DNA of 64,000 nt from contig JABIFY010000027.1 of the NCBI GenBank assembly GCA_018650465.1, positions 1-64,000 of the forward strand, written 5' to 3'. How positions within the stretch are numbered: the stretch's first letter is position 1; each line of letters opens with the position of its first letter. The notes under the pieces were generated by a model. It had not been told where the DNA came from and ran no database searches. It worked only from the letters and a program-made list of their open reading frames with translations. A program made the position numbers and the translations under genes. This DNA comes from Alphaproteobacteria bacterium (GTDB lineage: Bacteria; Pseudomonadota; Alphaproteobacteria; UBA2966). This document shows positions 50,220 through 60,251 of this stretch, piece by piece.

Positions 50220-51284
50220 TCACAACGTCTCCGTCACTTTTTTCAAGTGACGCGGGCTGTCCGGATCAAGGCCCCTGGCCGCGGCAACCTTGTCGGCGAG
50301 GCGATAAAAACTCTGGATCATGGCGAGGGGGGCGGCGGCGGGGTGCATGTCGGCGACCACCGGCAAACGACCAGGGGCAGCGTCACCTTCTTCAGCCACA
50401 AACAAATCTGCCCCTTTTTCCCGCAAGGCGGCGGTCAGTTCGACAATACCGGGTCGGGTGCCGTCATTCTGGCTGAACATCAGGATCGGGAAGCCCATGC
50501 GCAGCAGAGCCATGGGGCCGTGTGCCAGTTCCGCTGAACTAAAGGGTTCGGCGTGGATCATGGAGGTTTCCTTGAGCTTCAGGGCGGCTTCCTGGGCCAC
50601 GCCATAACCAAGTCCGCGACCAAGGGTGAACATGTTGCGGGCTTCGGCAATGGTATTAACGGCCTCGCTCCAGTCCAGATCAGCGGCTTTAGCCAGCTGG
50701 TTGGGTAATTGACTCAAACTTTTTGTCAGTTCCTTGTCACGCGACCAGCAGGCCGTAATCTGCAACAGGCCCGCCAGCGAGGCGATAAAGGATTTGGTGG
50801 CGGCGACGCTGGTTTCCGGTCCGGCCTGAAGGTCCAGACTAACATCAGCCAGATTGGCCAAAGGTGAATTAATGTCATTGACCAAAGCCACAACAAAGGC
50901 CCCGGCTGCACGGGCGGCCTCGGTACTTTTCAACAAGTCGGGGCTGCGGCCAGACTGGGATATGGCCAGAAACATGGCCCCTTTCAGCTTGGGCTGCGTG
51001 TGATAGACGGAACTGACAGAAGGCGCAAAAGAGGAAACCGGTATGCCCAACTGGGTTTCAAACAGATACTTGCCATAGGTCGCCGCATGGTCAGACGACC
51101 CCCTTGCGCATGTCACGATAACTGGCGGCTGCAAAATTTCCAGCCGTCGGCCCAGTTCCAGGCAGGCCGACATGTTGGTGTCCAGCAGCCGAGCCACAGC
51201 AGCAGGTGCTTCGCCTGTTTCAAGGGCCATCTGGCTACCGCTACGGACAGGGGCCAGATCACCATTTGTTATATCAGAAGTCAT
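50220..51284 (-). CDS. Glucosamine-6-phosphate deaminase, SIS-domain (NagB-II) type
   Basis: Converts GlcN-6-P to fructose-6-P and ammonia. The 354 residues form two SIS domains and lack the glutaminase domain of GlmS, the mark of NagB-II. Visible: 'VTCARGSSDHAATYGKYLFE' (SIS 1 serine loop), 'AISQSGRSPDLLKSTEAARA', 'ETSVAATKSFIASLAGLLQI', and 'LGRGLGYGVAQEAALKLKET' (SIS 2), plus 'HAEPFSSAELAHGPMALL'. Coupled by ATGA to the GntR regulator upstream. Replaces classical NagB, which is absent. Confidence 0.92.
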   Translation of the reverse strand: MTSDITNGDLAPVRSGSQMALETGEAPAAVARLLDTNMSACLELGRRLEILQPPVIVTCARGSSDHAATYGKYLFETQLGIPVSSFAPSVSSVYHTQPKLKGAMFLAISQSGRSPDLLKSTEAARAAGAFVVALVNDINSPLANLADVSLDLQAGPETSVAATKSFIASLAGLLQITACWSRDKELTKSLSQLPNQLAKAADLDWSEAVNTIAEARNMFTLGRGLGYGVAQEAALKLKETSMIHAEPFSSAELAHGPMALLRMGFPILMFSQNDGTRPGIVELTAALREKGADLFVAEEGDAAPGRLPVVADMHPAAAPLAMIQSFYRLADKVAAARGLDPDSPRHLKKVTETL

Positions 51285-52054
51285 AATTGTAACTCGGCAA
51301 CAAAATCATAGGAATCGCCCCGATAGTGGGAGCGCACGAGTTCGACGGATGCGCCGTCAGCCAGGAACGATCGGCGTTCGATGTAAAGACAGGCGCTGCC
51401 CGGCTGCACGCCCAGCAAGGCGGCGTGTTCCGGGCTAAACAGTTCCGCACGCAAGCGCTGCAGGGCCCGCACCGGCCGGTAGCCATTTTGGTCAAGGGCG
51501 GCATACAACGACAACTCAACGCCTTGTGGATCGGGCAGGTATTTGTAGGGCAGGGTTGCGTGCTCTAGGCACATAGGCCGGTTGTCAGCAAAGCGCAGCC
51601 GATACAAACGACTGACTTTTGACCCTGGCGACAAGTTGAGGGCCAGGGCTTCATCGGGACTGGCGGTGGTGATCGATCGGTTCAGCCATTGCACGGTCGG
51701 TAACAAGCCACGCGCGGTCATGTCTTCTGTGTATCCGGTCAGCTGTGACAGGGGTTGTTCAACACGCGGCGTGACAAAGGTGCCGGCCCCCTGACGCTGG
51801 CTGAGCAAACCTTCATCAGCCAGTTCCTGCACCGCCCGCCGTACCGTAATGCGCGAGACACCCAGCAAGGTCGCCAGGTCGCGTTCGCTTGGTAGCGCAT
51901 CTTCCTGGCCAATGGCACCGGTATCAATGGCGTGGCGAATACCGCGTTGCAGCCTGCGATAAAGCGGCAAGCCCTTGGCTCCGCCGAATTCAACAGCCTG
52001 GCGGACGGTTTCCACAAAATTACCCTGCGTTGATGATTGTGGTTCTGCCGTCAT
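51281..52054 (-). CDS. GntR/HutC-family regulator (NagR/DasR-like)
   Basis: A 257-residue regulator: winged helix at about 30-100 ('SERDLATLLGVSRITVRRAV', 'GLLSQRQGAGTFV') and a UTRA effector domain (about 110-250: 'NLSPGSKVSRLYRLRFADNR', 'YIERRSFLADGASVELVRSH'). The class senses GlcN-6-P or GlcNAc-6-P and represses amino-sugar genes. It is sandwiched with ATGA overlaps between nagK and the deaminase, so it is autoregulated with them. The AT-rich gap at 52963-53223 is the likely site of its operators. Confidence 0.92.
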   Translation of the reverse strand: MTAEPQSSTQGNFVETVRQAVEFGGAKGLPLYRRLQRGIRHAIDTGAIGQEDALPSERDLATLLGVSRITVRRAVQELADEGLLSQRQGAGTFVTPRVEQPLSQLTGYTEDMTARGLLPTVQWLNRSITTASPDEALALNLSPGSKVSRLYRLRFADNRPMCLEHATLPYKYLPDPQGVELSLYAALDQNGYRPVRALQRLRAELFSPEHAALLGVQPGSACLYIERRSFLADGASVELVRSHYRGDSYDFVAELQL

Positions 52055-52962
52055 GTGGCACCAGCCACAGGTTTCCCTGTCACAGGTTTTCTTCGGGCCA
52101 GGGTGCGCCGGGCCATCAACAAGGCCCCGTCCAGTGAATCGCCTTTACGGGTTCCAAGATAGCCTTGAACGTCATCGGGCAGCCAGGCTTTGACGGGTTC
52201 CGCGATGCCGCCAATCAGACAAATGGTTTTGGCACCGCGCCTGGCAAGGGCGCGAACAAAGTCTGCCAGTTCATCGGCTGTTTGCTGGATTAACAATTGT
52301 GCAGCTTCATCGCCTTCGCGGGCAAAATCAAAAATACGCGGCACGTATTTCCCATAATCTCCGGGCTTCGCTGTTTCGGACCAGACGATCATGGCTTCGG
52401 GCGAATTTTTGAAATCACCCATGATCCAGGAACACATGGGCGTGTTCGGTTTGACATCGTCATGCGCGAGCAGGGCATATCTCAGGGCAGCTCGGCCAAG
52501 GTGGGCACCACTGCCTTGATCGGAAATCTGAAAACCCCAGCCGCCGAAGCTGGTAAATTCGCCCTTGTCGATCAGGGCGGCGCAGGACCCTGTTCCGGCG
52601 ATAAGGATGCCGCCGTCTTCGCCGCCATTGGCACCCAGGCATGCAATATAGGCATCCGTGTGGGCCGTAAAACCGGCAAAGCGGGTTGGTATTTCAGACA
52701 ATCTTTTTTGTTCGCGCTGCAGGGACAATCCGGCCAGGCCCGCACCCACATGAACTTCGATGACCCGGTCCTGGGGCAATCCGGCAAGTTCAAGAACTTT
52801 GTGGGTTGCCAGATTAATTTCGGCCATGGCGCGTTCACTGCCCAGCAAGGTATTGGCCGGGCCGGTCACCGCTTCCGCGAGAATGGTGCCGTCCGCATCG
52901 CAAAGCCGCGCCTTGCAGGCTGTGCCGCCACCATCAATGCCGAGGAAGAGGGGGTCCGTCAT
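52051..52962 (-). CDS. nagK: N-acetylglucosamine kinase (BadF/BadG family)
   Basis: Phosphorylates GlcNAc at O6. About 303 residues from ATG 52962, where the ASKHA fold begins 'PLFLGIDGGGTACKARL'; the frame extends to a GTG at 53010. Visible: 'GILIAGTGSCAALI' (phosphate loop 2), 'GGWGFQISDQGSGAHLGRAA', and 'ICLIGGIAEPV' (adenosine loop). Members of this family also phosphorylate MurNAc or glucosamine; the divergent murQ makes a dual GlcNAc/MurNAc kinase plausible. First gene of the minus-strand amino-sugar operon. Confidence 0.88.
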   Translation of the reverse strand: MTDPLFLGIDGGGTACKARLCDADGTILAEAVTGPANTLLGSERAMAEINLATHKVLELAGLPQDRVIEVHVGAGLAGLSLQREQKRLSEIPTRFAGFTAHTDAYIACLGANGGEDGGILIAGTGSCAALIDKGEFTSFGGWGFQISDQGSGAHLGRAALRYALLAHDDVKPNTPMCSWIMGDFKNSPEAMIVWSETAKPGDYGKYVPRIFDFAREGDEAAQLLIQQTADELADFVRALARRGAKTICLIGGIAEPVKAWLPDDVQGYLGTRKGDSLDGALLMARRTLARRKPVTGKPVAGAT

Positions 52963-53223
52963 GAATTCTCTGGTCCTGGTTCCGTGTCGCCCTGAAGAGA
53001 TTGTTGTCACATCATGTGAATAAGCAATGTAGAAATATACAATACCATTTTATGACCAATTTCAACAAAAACTTGTCGACCCCAGAAATAAATATTATTT
53101 TAAAAAAAAATTTTCCGAAATATCAATAACATAGCACAAAAAACCCGCCGAAAATGTCGATTCATGGCAGCCGATGGAAAAAAATGTTTTAGTTTTAGTA
53201 AATTTGTGTGGTATTAGATTGGT
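52963..53223. promoter_or_regulatory. Divergent promoter region of the amino-sugar genes
   Basis: AT-rich 261-base gap between nagK and murQ, with an A-run and T-run around 53098-53114. Candidate half-sites for the UTRA regulator are AATACCA at about 53040, and TGGTATT (53209-53215) next to ATTGGTAT (53218-53225) overlapping the murQ start. No perfect long palindrome is evident, so operator placement is tentative. No gene is seen here. Confidence 0.4.
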
Positions 53224-54177
53224 ATGCAAAATGCTGAGGACATCATTCATATGGTCTCATCTTCCGGGGGGACCGCAGAGGACTCGACGGAATATGCCAG
53301 CGACCGCTATTCGGGTTTTGATGCCTGGAGCAGCGAGGACGCGCTGGATGCCTTGTGGCAGGGACAGGTTGCTGCCGCCGCTTGTGCTGGTCCGGCGATT
53401 CCGGCGTTGGCCAGGGCTGCGGAAGATATTGCAACGCGTTTGCAGTCAGGCTTTGGGCGTCTGGTTTATACCGGGGCCGGTTCATCCGGATTGCTGGCCA
53501 TGCAGGACGGCATGGAAATGACCCAAACTTTCAGCTGGCCGCAGGATCGTCTGGTTTTTTTGATGGCCGGTGGTGATGCCGCCCGCTTGCAGCAAATCGG
53601 TGTTGAAGAAGATGATGCTGGCGCCGCTGCAACAGATGCAACGCGTGTGGCCTTTACGAATAAAGATGTTGTCATCGCCGTCGCTGCCAGTGGTACCACG
53701 CCCTACACAGTTGGCATGGTCGAGGCCGCTAATGCAGCCGGTGCTCTGACTGTTGCGATTATCAACAATGAAATGACGCCCATGGGCGTTGCCGCGGATC
53801 ATGAAATTATCCTGGCCTCGGGGCCGGAAGTGATTGCCGGATCCACCCGCCTTGGGGCAGGGACGGCACAAAAGGCAGCGTTGGGCATGTTGTCGACGCT
53901 GGTCATGACGCGTCTGGGTCATGTGCATGATGGCTACATGGTTAGCGTCGTTGCTGACAATAAAAAACTTGAGGAACGGGCCACCCGGATGGTCGCCAGC
54001 ATTGCCGGCGTCGCCGACGATGTTGCCCGTGCCGCTTTGAATACCTGTAACGGCCAGGTCAAGAACGCCGTACTGATTGCCAGAGGTATGTCCGCAGACG
54101 AGGCGGGAATTGCGCTGGAAGGGGCGGGGGGGAATCTTCGCGCCGTTTTGAATTTGAGTGAGACCAAGAAAAGCTGA
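53224..54177 (+). CDS. murQ: N-acetylmuramic acid 6-phosphate etherase
   Basis: Cleaves the lactyl ether of MurNAc-6-P to give GlcNAc-6-P and lactate, feeding NagA. The 317-residue SIS protein shows 'TEYASDRYSGFDAWSSEDAL', 'LVYTGAGSSGLLAMQDG', 'VIAVAASGTTPYTVGMVEAA', 'GPEVIAGSTRLGAGTAQKAA' with the catalytic Glu, and 'GYMVSVVADNKKLEERATRM'. ATG 53224 gives the full frame; ATG 53251 has GAGG twelve bases upstream and is an alternative. It leads the ABC importer genes, so imported MurNAc or muro-disaccharide is a likely substrate source. Confidence 0.93.
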   Translation: MQNAEDIIHMVSSSGGTAEDSTEYASDRYSGFDAWSSEDALDALWQGQVAAAACAGPAIPALARAAEDIATRLQSGFGRLVYTGAGSSGLLAMQDGMEMTQTFSWPQDRLVFLMAGGDAARLQQIGVEEDDAGAAATDATRVAFTNKDVVIAVAASGTTPYTVGMVEAANAAGALTVAIINNEMTPMGVAADHEIILASGPEVIAGSTRLGAGTAQKAALGMLSTLVMTRLGHVHDGYMVSVVADNKKLEERATRMVASIAGVADDVARAALNTCNGQVKNAVLIARGMSADEAGIALEGAGGNLRAVLNLSETKKS

Positions 54178-54210
54178 CAATAATTTATTTCAACTGGAGA
54201 GGACTGAACA

Positions 54211-55476
54211 ATGACTTCCAAACTAGGCTTCGCCCGTAAAGGGCTGATGCTGGCAGCGATTGCCGGCGTCATGACTTCAGCACCGGCCATGGCCGGATCG
54301 CTGAAAATTGAGAGCTGGCGCAATGACGATCTGCAGATCTGGATGGATAAAATCATCCCGGCATTCAACAAACATCACCCTGACATCAAGGTTGTTTTTG
54401 ATCCCATGCCGCCTGCGGATTACAACTCGGGCATCAACACCAAGCTTGAAGGCGGTACCGCCGGTGACCTGATCACCTGTCGCCCCTTTGATGCATCCCT
54501 GGCACTTTATAACCAAAAGCGCCTGGCACCGGTTAACGGTATCAGCGGCATGGAGAACTTCTCCAGCGTTGCCAAAAGTGCCTGGACCACGGATGACGGC
54601 AAGGTCACGTTCTGCGTGCCCATGGCTTCTGTGATCCACGGTTTCATTTACAACAAAGATATTTTTGCTGAACTTGGTTTGTCCGTTCCAAAGACCGAAG
54701 CAGAATTCATGGCTGTTGTGAAAACTGTCAAAGCCAAAAGCAAATACACACCGATCGCACTTGGTACGTCTGACCAGTGGGAAGCCGCAACAATGGGCTT
54801 CCAGAACATCGGTCCAAACTACTGGAAAGGTGAAACCGGACGGCAAGCTTTGATCGACGGCAGTGGCAAATATACTGATGCTGCTTACGTCAACACCTGG
54901 AAAGCTCTGGCTGCCTGGGCCCCGTACATGGGCAAAGGTTACAAGGCGCAAAAATATCCGGATACACAGAACCTGTTCTCGTTGGGTCGCGCCGCGATCT
55001 ATCCTGCCGGTTCTTGGGATATCAACACCTTCAATGGCCAGGCTGACTTCAAGTTTGGTGCCTTCCCGCCTCCCACACCGGCTGGTCAGTCTGATTGTTA
55101 CATCAGCGATCACACCGACATTGGTCTGGGCATCAATGCCTCAAGCAAAAACATGGCAGACGCCAAAACGTTCATGAGCTGGGTTGCTTCTGCTGAATTT
55201 GCAGAACTCTATGCAAATGCAGCACCGGGCTTCTTCCCGCTGTCCAACCATAAGGTCAGCCTGAAAGACCCAGTTGCCCAGGAATTTGTTAACTGGCGCG
55301 GCAAGTGCAAATCCACGATCCGGAACTCTTACCAGATTCTGTCACGTGGCAAGCCAAACCTTGAAAACCAGTTGTGGAACATTTCAGCTCAGGTGCTGAA
55401 CGGTACCATGACGCCTGCCGCAGCAGCTGCTGAAGCAGAAAAAGGTCTTCAAAGCTGGTACGCACCGCACAAGTAA
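54211..55476 (+). CDS. Sugar ABC transporter, periplasmic binding protein
   Basis: Solute-binding protein of 421 residues, family 1 (oligosaccharide) type, with signal peptide ('LMLAAIAGVMTSAPAMA', cleavage near residue 28). Mature protein: 'LKIESWRNDDLQIWMDKIIP', 'YNSGINTKLEGGTAGDLITC', 'LGRAAIYPAGSWDIN'. 'GGAGAGG'-like purines (TGGAGAGGA) precede the ATG. First transporter gene after murQ, 33 bases on. Likely ligand is GlcNAc, chitobiose or a muropeptide sugar, by context. Confidence 0.92.
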   Translation: MTSKLGFARKGLMLAAIAGVMTSAPAMAGSLKIESWRNDDLQIWMDKIIPAFNKHHPDIKVVFDPMPPADYNSGINTKLEGGTAGDLITCRPFDASLALYNQKRLAPVNGISGMENFSSVAKSAWTTDDGKVTFCVPMASVIHGFIYNKDIFAELGLSVPKTEAEFMAVVKTVKAKSKYTPIALGTSDQWEAATMGFQNIGPNYWKGETGRQALIDGSGKYTDAAYVNTWKALAAWAPYMGKGYKAQKYPDTQNLFSLGRAAIYPAGSWDINTFNGQADFKFGAFPPPTPAGQSDCYISDHTDIGLGINASSKNMADAKTFMSWVASAEFAELYANAAPGFFPLSNHKVSLKDPVAQEFVNWRGKCKSTIRNSYQILSRGKPNLENQLWNISAQVLNGTMTPAAAAAEAEKGLQSWYAPHK

Positions 55477-55492
55477 GCGGTACAGGTGAAAT

Positions 55493-55526
55493 CCGGGCAG
55501 GGTGGTCTCCCTGATGCCCTGCCCGG
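55493..55526 (+). repeat. Hairpin between binding-protein and permease genes
   Basis: Perfect 10-bp stem CCGGGCAGGG / CCCTGCCCGG, 14-base loop, 17 bases after the binding-protein stop. No T-run. Such hairpins usually stabilise the upstream message and lower permease expression relative to the binding protein. Confidence 0.6.
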
Positions 55527-55574
55527 GTTCATCACATTATTAATCGATCTATTACCTCCGCCGGGGACACGATC

Positions 55575-56507
55575 ATGACAACCAGTACAAGCTCATCGCG
55601 CCGTTTTCCGATCCACATTGTGGTGTTTCTGGCACCAGCGGTGATCGTCTATACCCTGTTCATGATTTATCCGCTGCTAGACAGTCTGCGGGTCAGTTTC
55701 TATACCCCCGACAATACCGGTGCCATTTCCTGGGTTGGCCTTTCCAACTACGTCACCTTGTTTACGGATCCGAACTGGTCCAAGGGTTTTTGGAACGCCT
55801 TTTCCAACAACATCATTCTTTTTGTCATTCACATGCTGGTACAAAACCCCATCGGTTTGCTGCTGGCGGCCTTGCTCAGCTTGCCAACCTTGCGCGGGCG
55901 GCACATCTATCGCACGGCCATGTTCCTGCCGACCATGATGTCGGTGGTCATCATCGGTTTTGTCTGGACACTGATCCTCAACCCACTCTGGGGTATCGCC
56001 GAGACCCTGCTCGATATTATTGGCATGGTGGACTATTTCCAACCCTGGCTGGGTCAGGAGAGTACGGCTCTGGTGACCATTTCCCTGATCTCGGTCTGGC
56101 AGTTCGTTGGCATTCCCATGATGCTGATCTATGCCGCCTTGCTGAATATTCCAGAAGATCTGACCGAGGCCGCCATCGTTGACGGGGCCAATCACTGGCA
56201 AGTTTTCTGGCGCATCAAGTTGCCGCTGATTCTGCCGACTTTGGGTATCGTTTCCATCCTGACTTTTGTGGCTAACTTTAACGCCTTCGATCTGATTTAC
56301 GCCGTCAAGGGTGGCCTCGCCGGACCAAATTTTGCCACCGACATCATGGGCACATACTTCTACCGCGTACTGTTTGGCTTCCAGTTGCAGATGGGCAGTA
56401 ATGGCATGGGAGCGACGGTTGCTGCCATGATGTTCCTGATAATCCTGACCGGCGTAATCATCTTTTTCTTTGCCATTCAGCGTCGTCTGCTTCGGCATTC
56501 ATTCTAG
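55575..56507 (+). CDS. Sugar ABC transporter permease 1 (MalF-like)
   Basis: Inner-membrane permease of 310 residues with six predicted helices starting 'IVVFLAPAVIVYTLFMIYPL'. The cytoplasmic coupling motif is 'EAAIVDGANHWQVFWRIKLP' followed by 'LILPTLG' (EAAxxDGA...G...LP). Family and gene order place it with the second permease 15 bases downstream. Confidence 0.95.
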   Translation: MTTSTSSSRRFPIHIVVFLAPAVIVYTLFMIYPLLDSLRVSFYTPDNTGAISWVGLSNYVTLFTDPNWSKGFWNAFSNNIILFVIHMLVQNPIGLLLAALLSLPTLRGRHIYRTAMFLPTMMSVVIIGFVWTLILNPLWGIAETLLDIIGMVDYFQPWLGQESTALVTISLISVWQFVGIPMMLIYAALLNIPEDLTEAAIVDGANHWQVFWRIKLPLILPTLGIVSILTFVANFNAFDLIYAVKGGLAGPNFATDIMGTYFYRVLFGFQLQMGSNGMGATVAAMMFLIILTGVIIFFFAIQRRLLRHSF

Positions 56508-56522
56508 AGGGAGCGTGATCTG

Positions 56523-57368
56523 ATGTCTCGCAAAAGTCTGGTCGATAAATCTCTGTCCGCGACCCTCGTCCACGGTATACTGATCTGTTATTCAATCCTT
56601 GCCCTGTGGCCAATTTTTCTGGTTGTGAGTAATTCCTTCAAATCACGTAAGGGCATCTTCAACGATCCCATGGCCGTGCCGACAGCGGAGACTTTCAGCA
56701 CCATTGGATTTGACAAGGTGCTGGGGCGCTCGAATTTCGACGTATATTTTCTCAATTCCATCACGGTCACGGTGATGACCCTGGGCATCACGCTGCTGAT
56801 CGGGGCCATGGCGGCATGGGCCCTGGCGGGTTACAAATATCGCCTCAATACATTATTGGCCTTTTACCTGGCCATTGGCATCATGGTGCCGATCCGTCTG
56901 GGCACCGTTAGTATTCTCAAACTGGTAGTTGCCATGGGCCTGATGAACTCCCTGACAGCGTTGATCCTGGTTTATATCGCCATGAGCCTGCCGCTGACCA
57001 TCTTCATTCTCAATGAATTCATGCAACAAATTCCCAACGATCTGAAAGAGGCCGCACGCTGTGACGGTGTGTCAGAATACCGCATTTTCTTCCAGATCAT
57101 TTTGCCCCTGACCAAACCGGCCATTGCCACCGTTGGCGTCTTTACCATGGTGCCGGTGTGGAACGATCTCTGGTTCCCGCTGATATTAACAGCCGATGAC
57201 AGTGTGCGCACGGTCACGCTTGGTGTGCAGCAATTTGTCGGGCAATACGTGACCGACTGGAATTCTGTGTTGGCCTCGCTGACCCTGGCCATTGTGCCGG
57301 TGTTTATTCTCTACATCATTTTCTCCCGACAGCTCATCCGCGGCATTACTGCCGGCGCGGTCAAGTAA
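56523..57368 (+). CDS. Sugar ABC transporter permease 2 (MalG-like)
   Basis: Partner permease of 281 residues, six helices. Coupling motif 'EAARCDGVSEYRIFFQIILP' then 'LTKPA'. The N-terminus 'ILALWPIFLVVSNSFKSRKG' and the conserved 'VPVWNDLWFPLIL' are typical. It forms the heterodimeric membrane channel with permease 1; the ATPase gene follows after 12 bases. Confidence 0.95.
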   Translation: MSRKSLVDKSLSATLVHGILICYSILALWPIFLVVSNSFKSRKGIFNDPMAVPTAETFSTIGFDKVLGRSNFDVYFLNSITVTVMTLGITLLIGAMAAWALAGYKYRLNTLLAFYLAIGIMVPIRLGTVSILKLVVAMGLMNSLTALILVYIAMSLPLTIFILNEFMQQIPNDLKEAARCDGVSEYRIFFQIILPLTKPAIATVGVFTMVPVWNDLWFPLILTADDSVRTVTLGVQQFVGQYVTDWNSVLASLTLAIVPVFILYIIFSRQLIRGITAGAVK

Positions 57369-57380
57369 AGGAAAATTGTC

Positions 57381-58438
<1,058 letters not shown>

Positions 58439-58442
<4 letters not shown>

Positions 58443-59125
58443 ACCACCGTAATATTGATTTCCCCCACGCCTTCGATGGTGCCGTGCAGTTTGTCGCCGC
58501 GGTCGACGGGGCCGACGCCAGCCGGGGTGCCGGTAAAGATCAAGTCTCCGGCGGCCAGGGTGAACAGGCCGGAAAGGTAGGAAATACTTTCGGCCACATT
58601 CCAGATCAACTGGTTCAGGTCGCCGTCCTGGCGCACCTCACCATTGACCTCCAGCCAGATACGCCCGTTGCCGGGATGACCAATGCTGGAGGCAGGGTTC
58701 AAGGCTGAGCAAGGCGCTGAATTCTCGAACGCCTTGCCGATTTCCCAGGGCCGTCCAGCCTTTTTCATCTGCCCCTGTAAATCCCGCCGGGTCATATCCA
58801 GACCAGCCCCATAGCCAAAGATGCAATCCAGCGCCTGGTCTTGCGGGATATTGTCGCCGCCCGATTTCAGGGCCACCACCAGTTCCATTTCGTGGTGTAC
58901 GTCATTTGATTTGGCGGGGTAGGGAAAATCGCCACCGCCTGGCAGAACGGTATCCGCACTTTTCATAAAGAAAAACGGCTCCTCCCGATCCGGGTCGCCG
59001 CCCATCTCACGGGAATGGGCCGCATAGTTCCGGCCCACACAATAAATCCGGTGAATGGGAAACTGATCGTCGCTGCCGACAACGGGCAGGGTGGCCTGGA
59101 TTGGCGCCGGAATGACATATGCCAT
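58439..59125 (-). CDS. Fumarylacetoacetate hydrolase-family protein
   Basis: A 228-residue member of the FAH superfamily. Visible: 'IYCVGRNYAAHSREMG' (near N-terminus), 'FFMKSADTVLP', the metal-binding 'VHHEMELVVALKSGGDNI', and 'GDLIFTGTPAGVGPVDRGD'. Small FAH proteins of this type include fumarylpyruvate hydrolases, acylpyruvases and oxaloacetate decarboxylases. It lies near an acyl-CoA ligase-like gene and a cyclase-family gene, hinting at a degradative pathway for an aromatic or cyclic acid; substrate not known. Confidence 0.9.
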
Positions 59126-59186
59126 GGGGAAATCCTTTGATTAATAAATACAGGTACTGTGCGGGGTGACTAAAAAAATCAATATC

Positions 59187-60176
59187 TCAATGAAAGGCGG
59201 GCTTCAAGAGCAGGTCGCTGCGGTTCATGGTGATGACGGCAAAGCGGAAATAGTCTTCGTCGCGCAGGATGGTCAGGGGGATTTCGACGCCGGCTTCGCC
59301 TTGTTGCCAGACGGCACGAAAAAATCCGGCCAGGCTGTTAACGGGCTCGCCTGCCACATCGACGATAATATCGCCGCTTTCAATCCCGGCCAGATCAGCG
59401 GGCCCACCTTCGGCGACGCCCATGACCACGGCATGATGGCTGGCCTCGTTGGCGAACAGGCCCATCCATGGGCGTGGGGTTTGTTGTACCTGGCCATAGG
59501 TCGTCATATCGGTAAGGATCGGCTCCAGCAATTCAATGGGGATGGCCATGTTTCCTTCGCGCGGGGTGCCGGTTTCCACATCTTGAATATACAGCGATCC
59601 GAGACCCTGTAATTTCCCGTCCTGGCCAATGACGGCGGCACCACCCCAGTGGCGATAGGCCGGCGTAGTGAACAAAGCCATCTCCAGGACATATTCCCAA
59701 TATCCGGCGAATTCACGTTTGTCGGTCAGGGTCGCGGCCAAAGCTTTTCGACGCCCACCATGCCCGGCGAAGATTACAGATTCACCGACTTTTGTGCTGG
59801 CGCTGCTGCCGCGCTCGATTGCCGGGACGCCCAATTGTCCCATGGCCTGCAACAGTCCAAAGCCCGAGGTCTGATCATAGGCCAACACATCAGCCTGGAC
59901 GACGATACCGGTATTGGTGGTCAGCCAGACTTCAGTGGCTTCGGTGACCAGATAGCCGATGGTCAGGACAAGGCCGTTGTTCTTTCCCGACAAGTCGCTG
60001 ATGACAACTCCGTTGCCCTGGCGTTCCTCCCCCAGGATGCCTGCCGTATAGGCATTGTGGGGAATGCGGGCATGAACGGCGACGATCGATGACAGGGCAC
60101 GATCAATGTCAAAGTCGTATTTGGTCGGGTCGGGTTGGGCCGACGCGGGGATTTCCCAGTTTGGATTTTCGCTCAT
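59187..60176 (-). CDS. HtrA/DegP-like protein with PDZ domain and lost catalytic triad
   Basis: A 329-residue protein with a trypsin-fold N-terminal part (about 25-215) and a PDZ domain (about 235-320: 'RPWMGLFANEASHHAVVMGV', 'GPADLAGIESGDIIVDVAGE'). The three catalytic positions are changed: His to Y75 ('LTIGYLV' for LTNxHVV), Asp to G105 ('YDQTSGFGLL' for DPxTDLALL), Ser to W177 ('RHWGGAAV' for GNSGGPLV). There is no signal peptide, so it is probably a cytoplasmic pseudoprotease or scaffold. Neighbours are unrelated metabolic genes. Confidence 0.85.
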   Translation of the reverse strand: MSENPNWEIPASAQPDPTKYDFDIDRALSSIVAVHARIPHNAYTAGILGEERQGNGVVISDLSGKNNGLVLTIGYLVTEATEVWLTTNTGIVVQADVLAYDQTSGFGLLQAMGQLGVPAIERGSSASTKVGESVIFAGHGGRRKALAATLTDKREFAGYWEYVLEMALFTTPAYRHWGGAAVIGQDGKLQGLGSLYIQDVETGTPREGNMAIPIELLEPILTDMTTYGQVQQTPRPWMGLFANEASHHAVVMGVAEGGPADLAGIESGDIIVDVAGEPVNSLAGFFRAVWQQGEAGVEIPLTILRDEDYFRFAVITMNRSDLLLKPAFH

Positions 60177-60251
60177 GAATTTTTTGTCACTTTACCGTCG
60201 TGTTGATCATCGTCGTGCCTAGAACAATTATGTATGTCGGATGTGGCGAAA

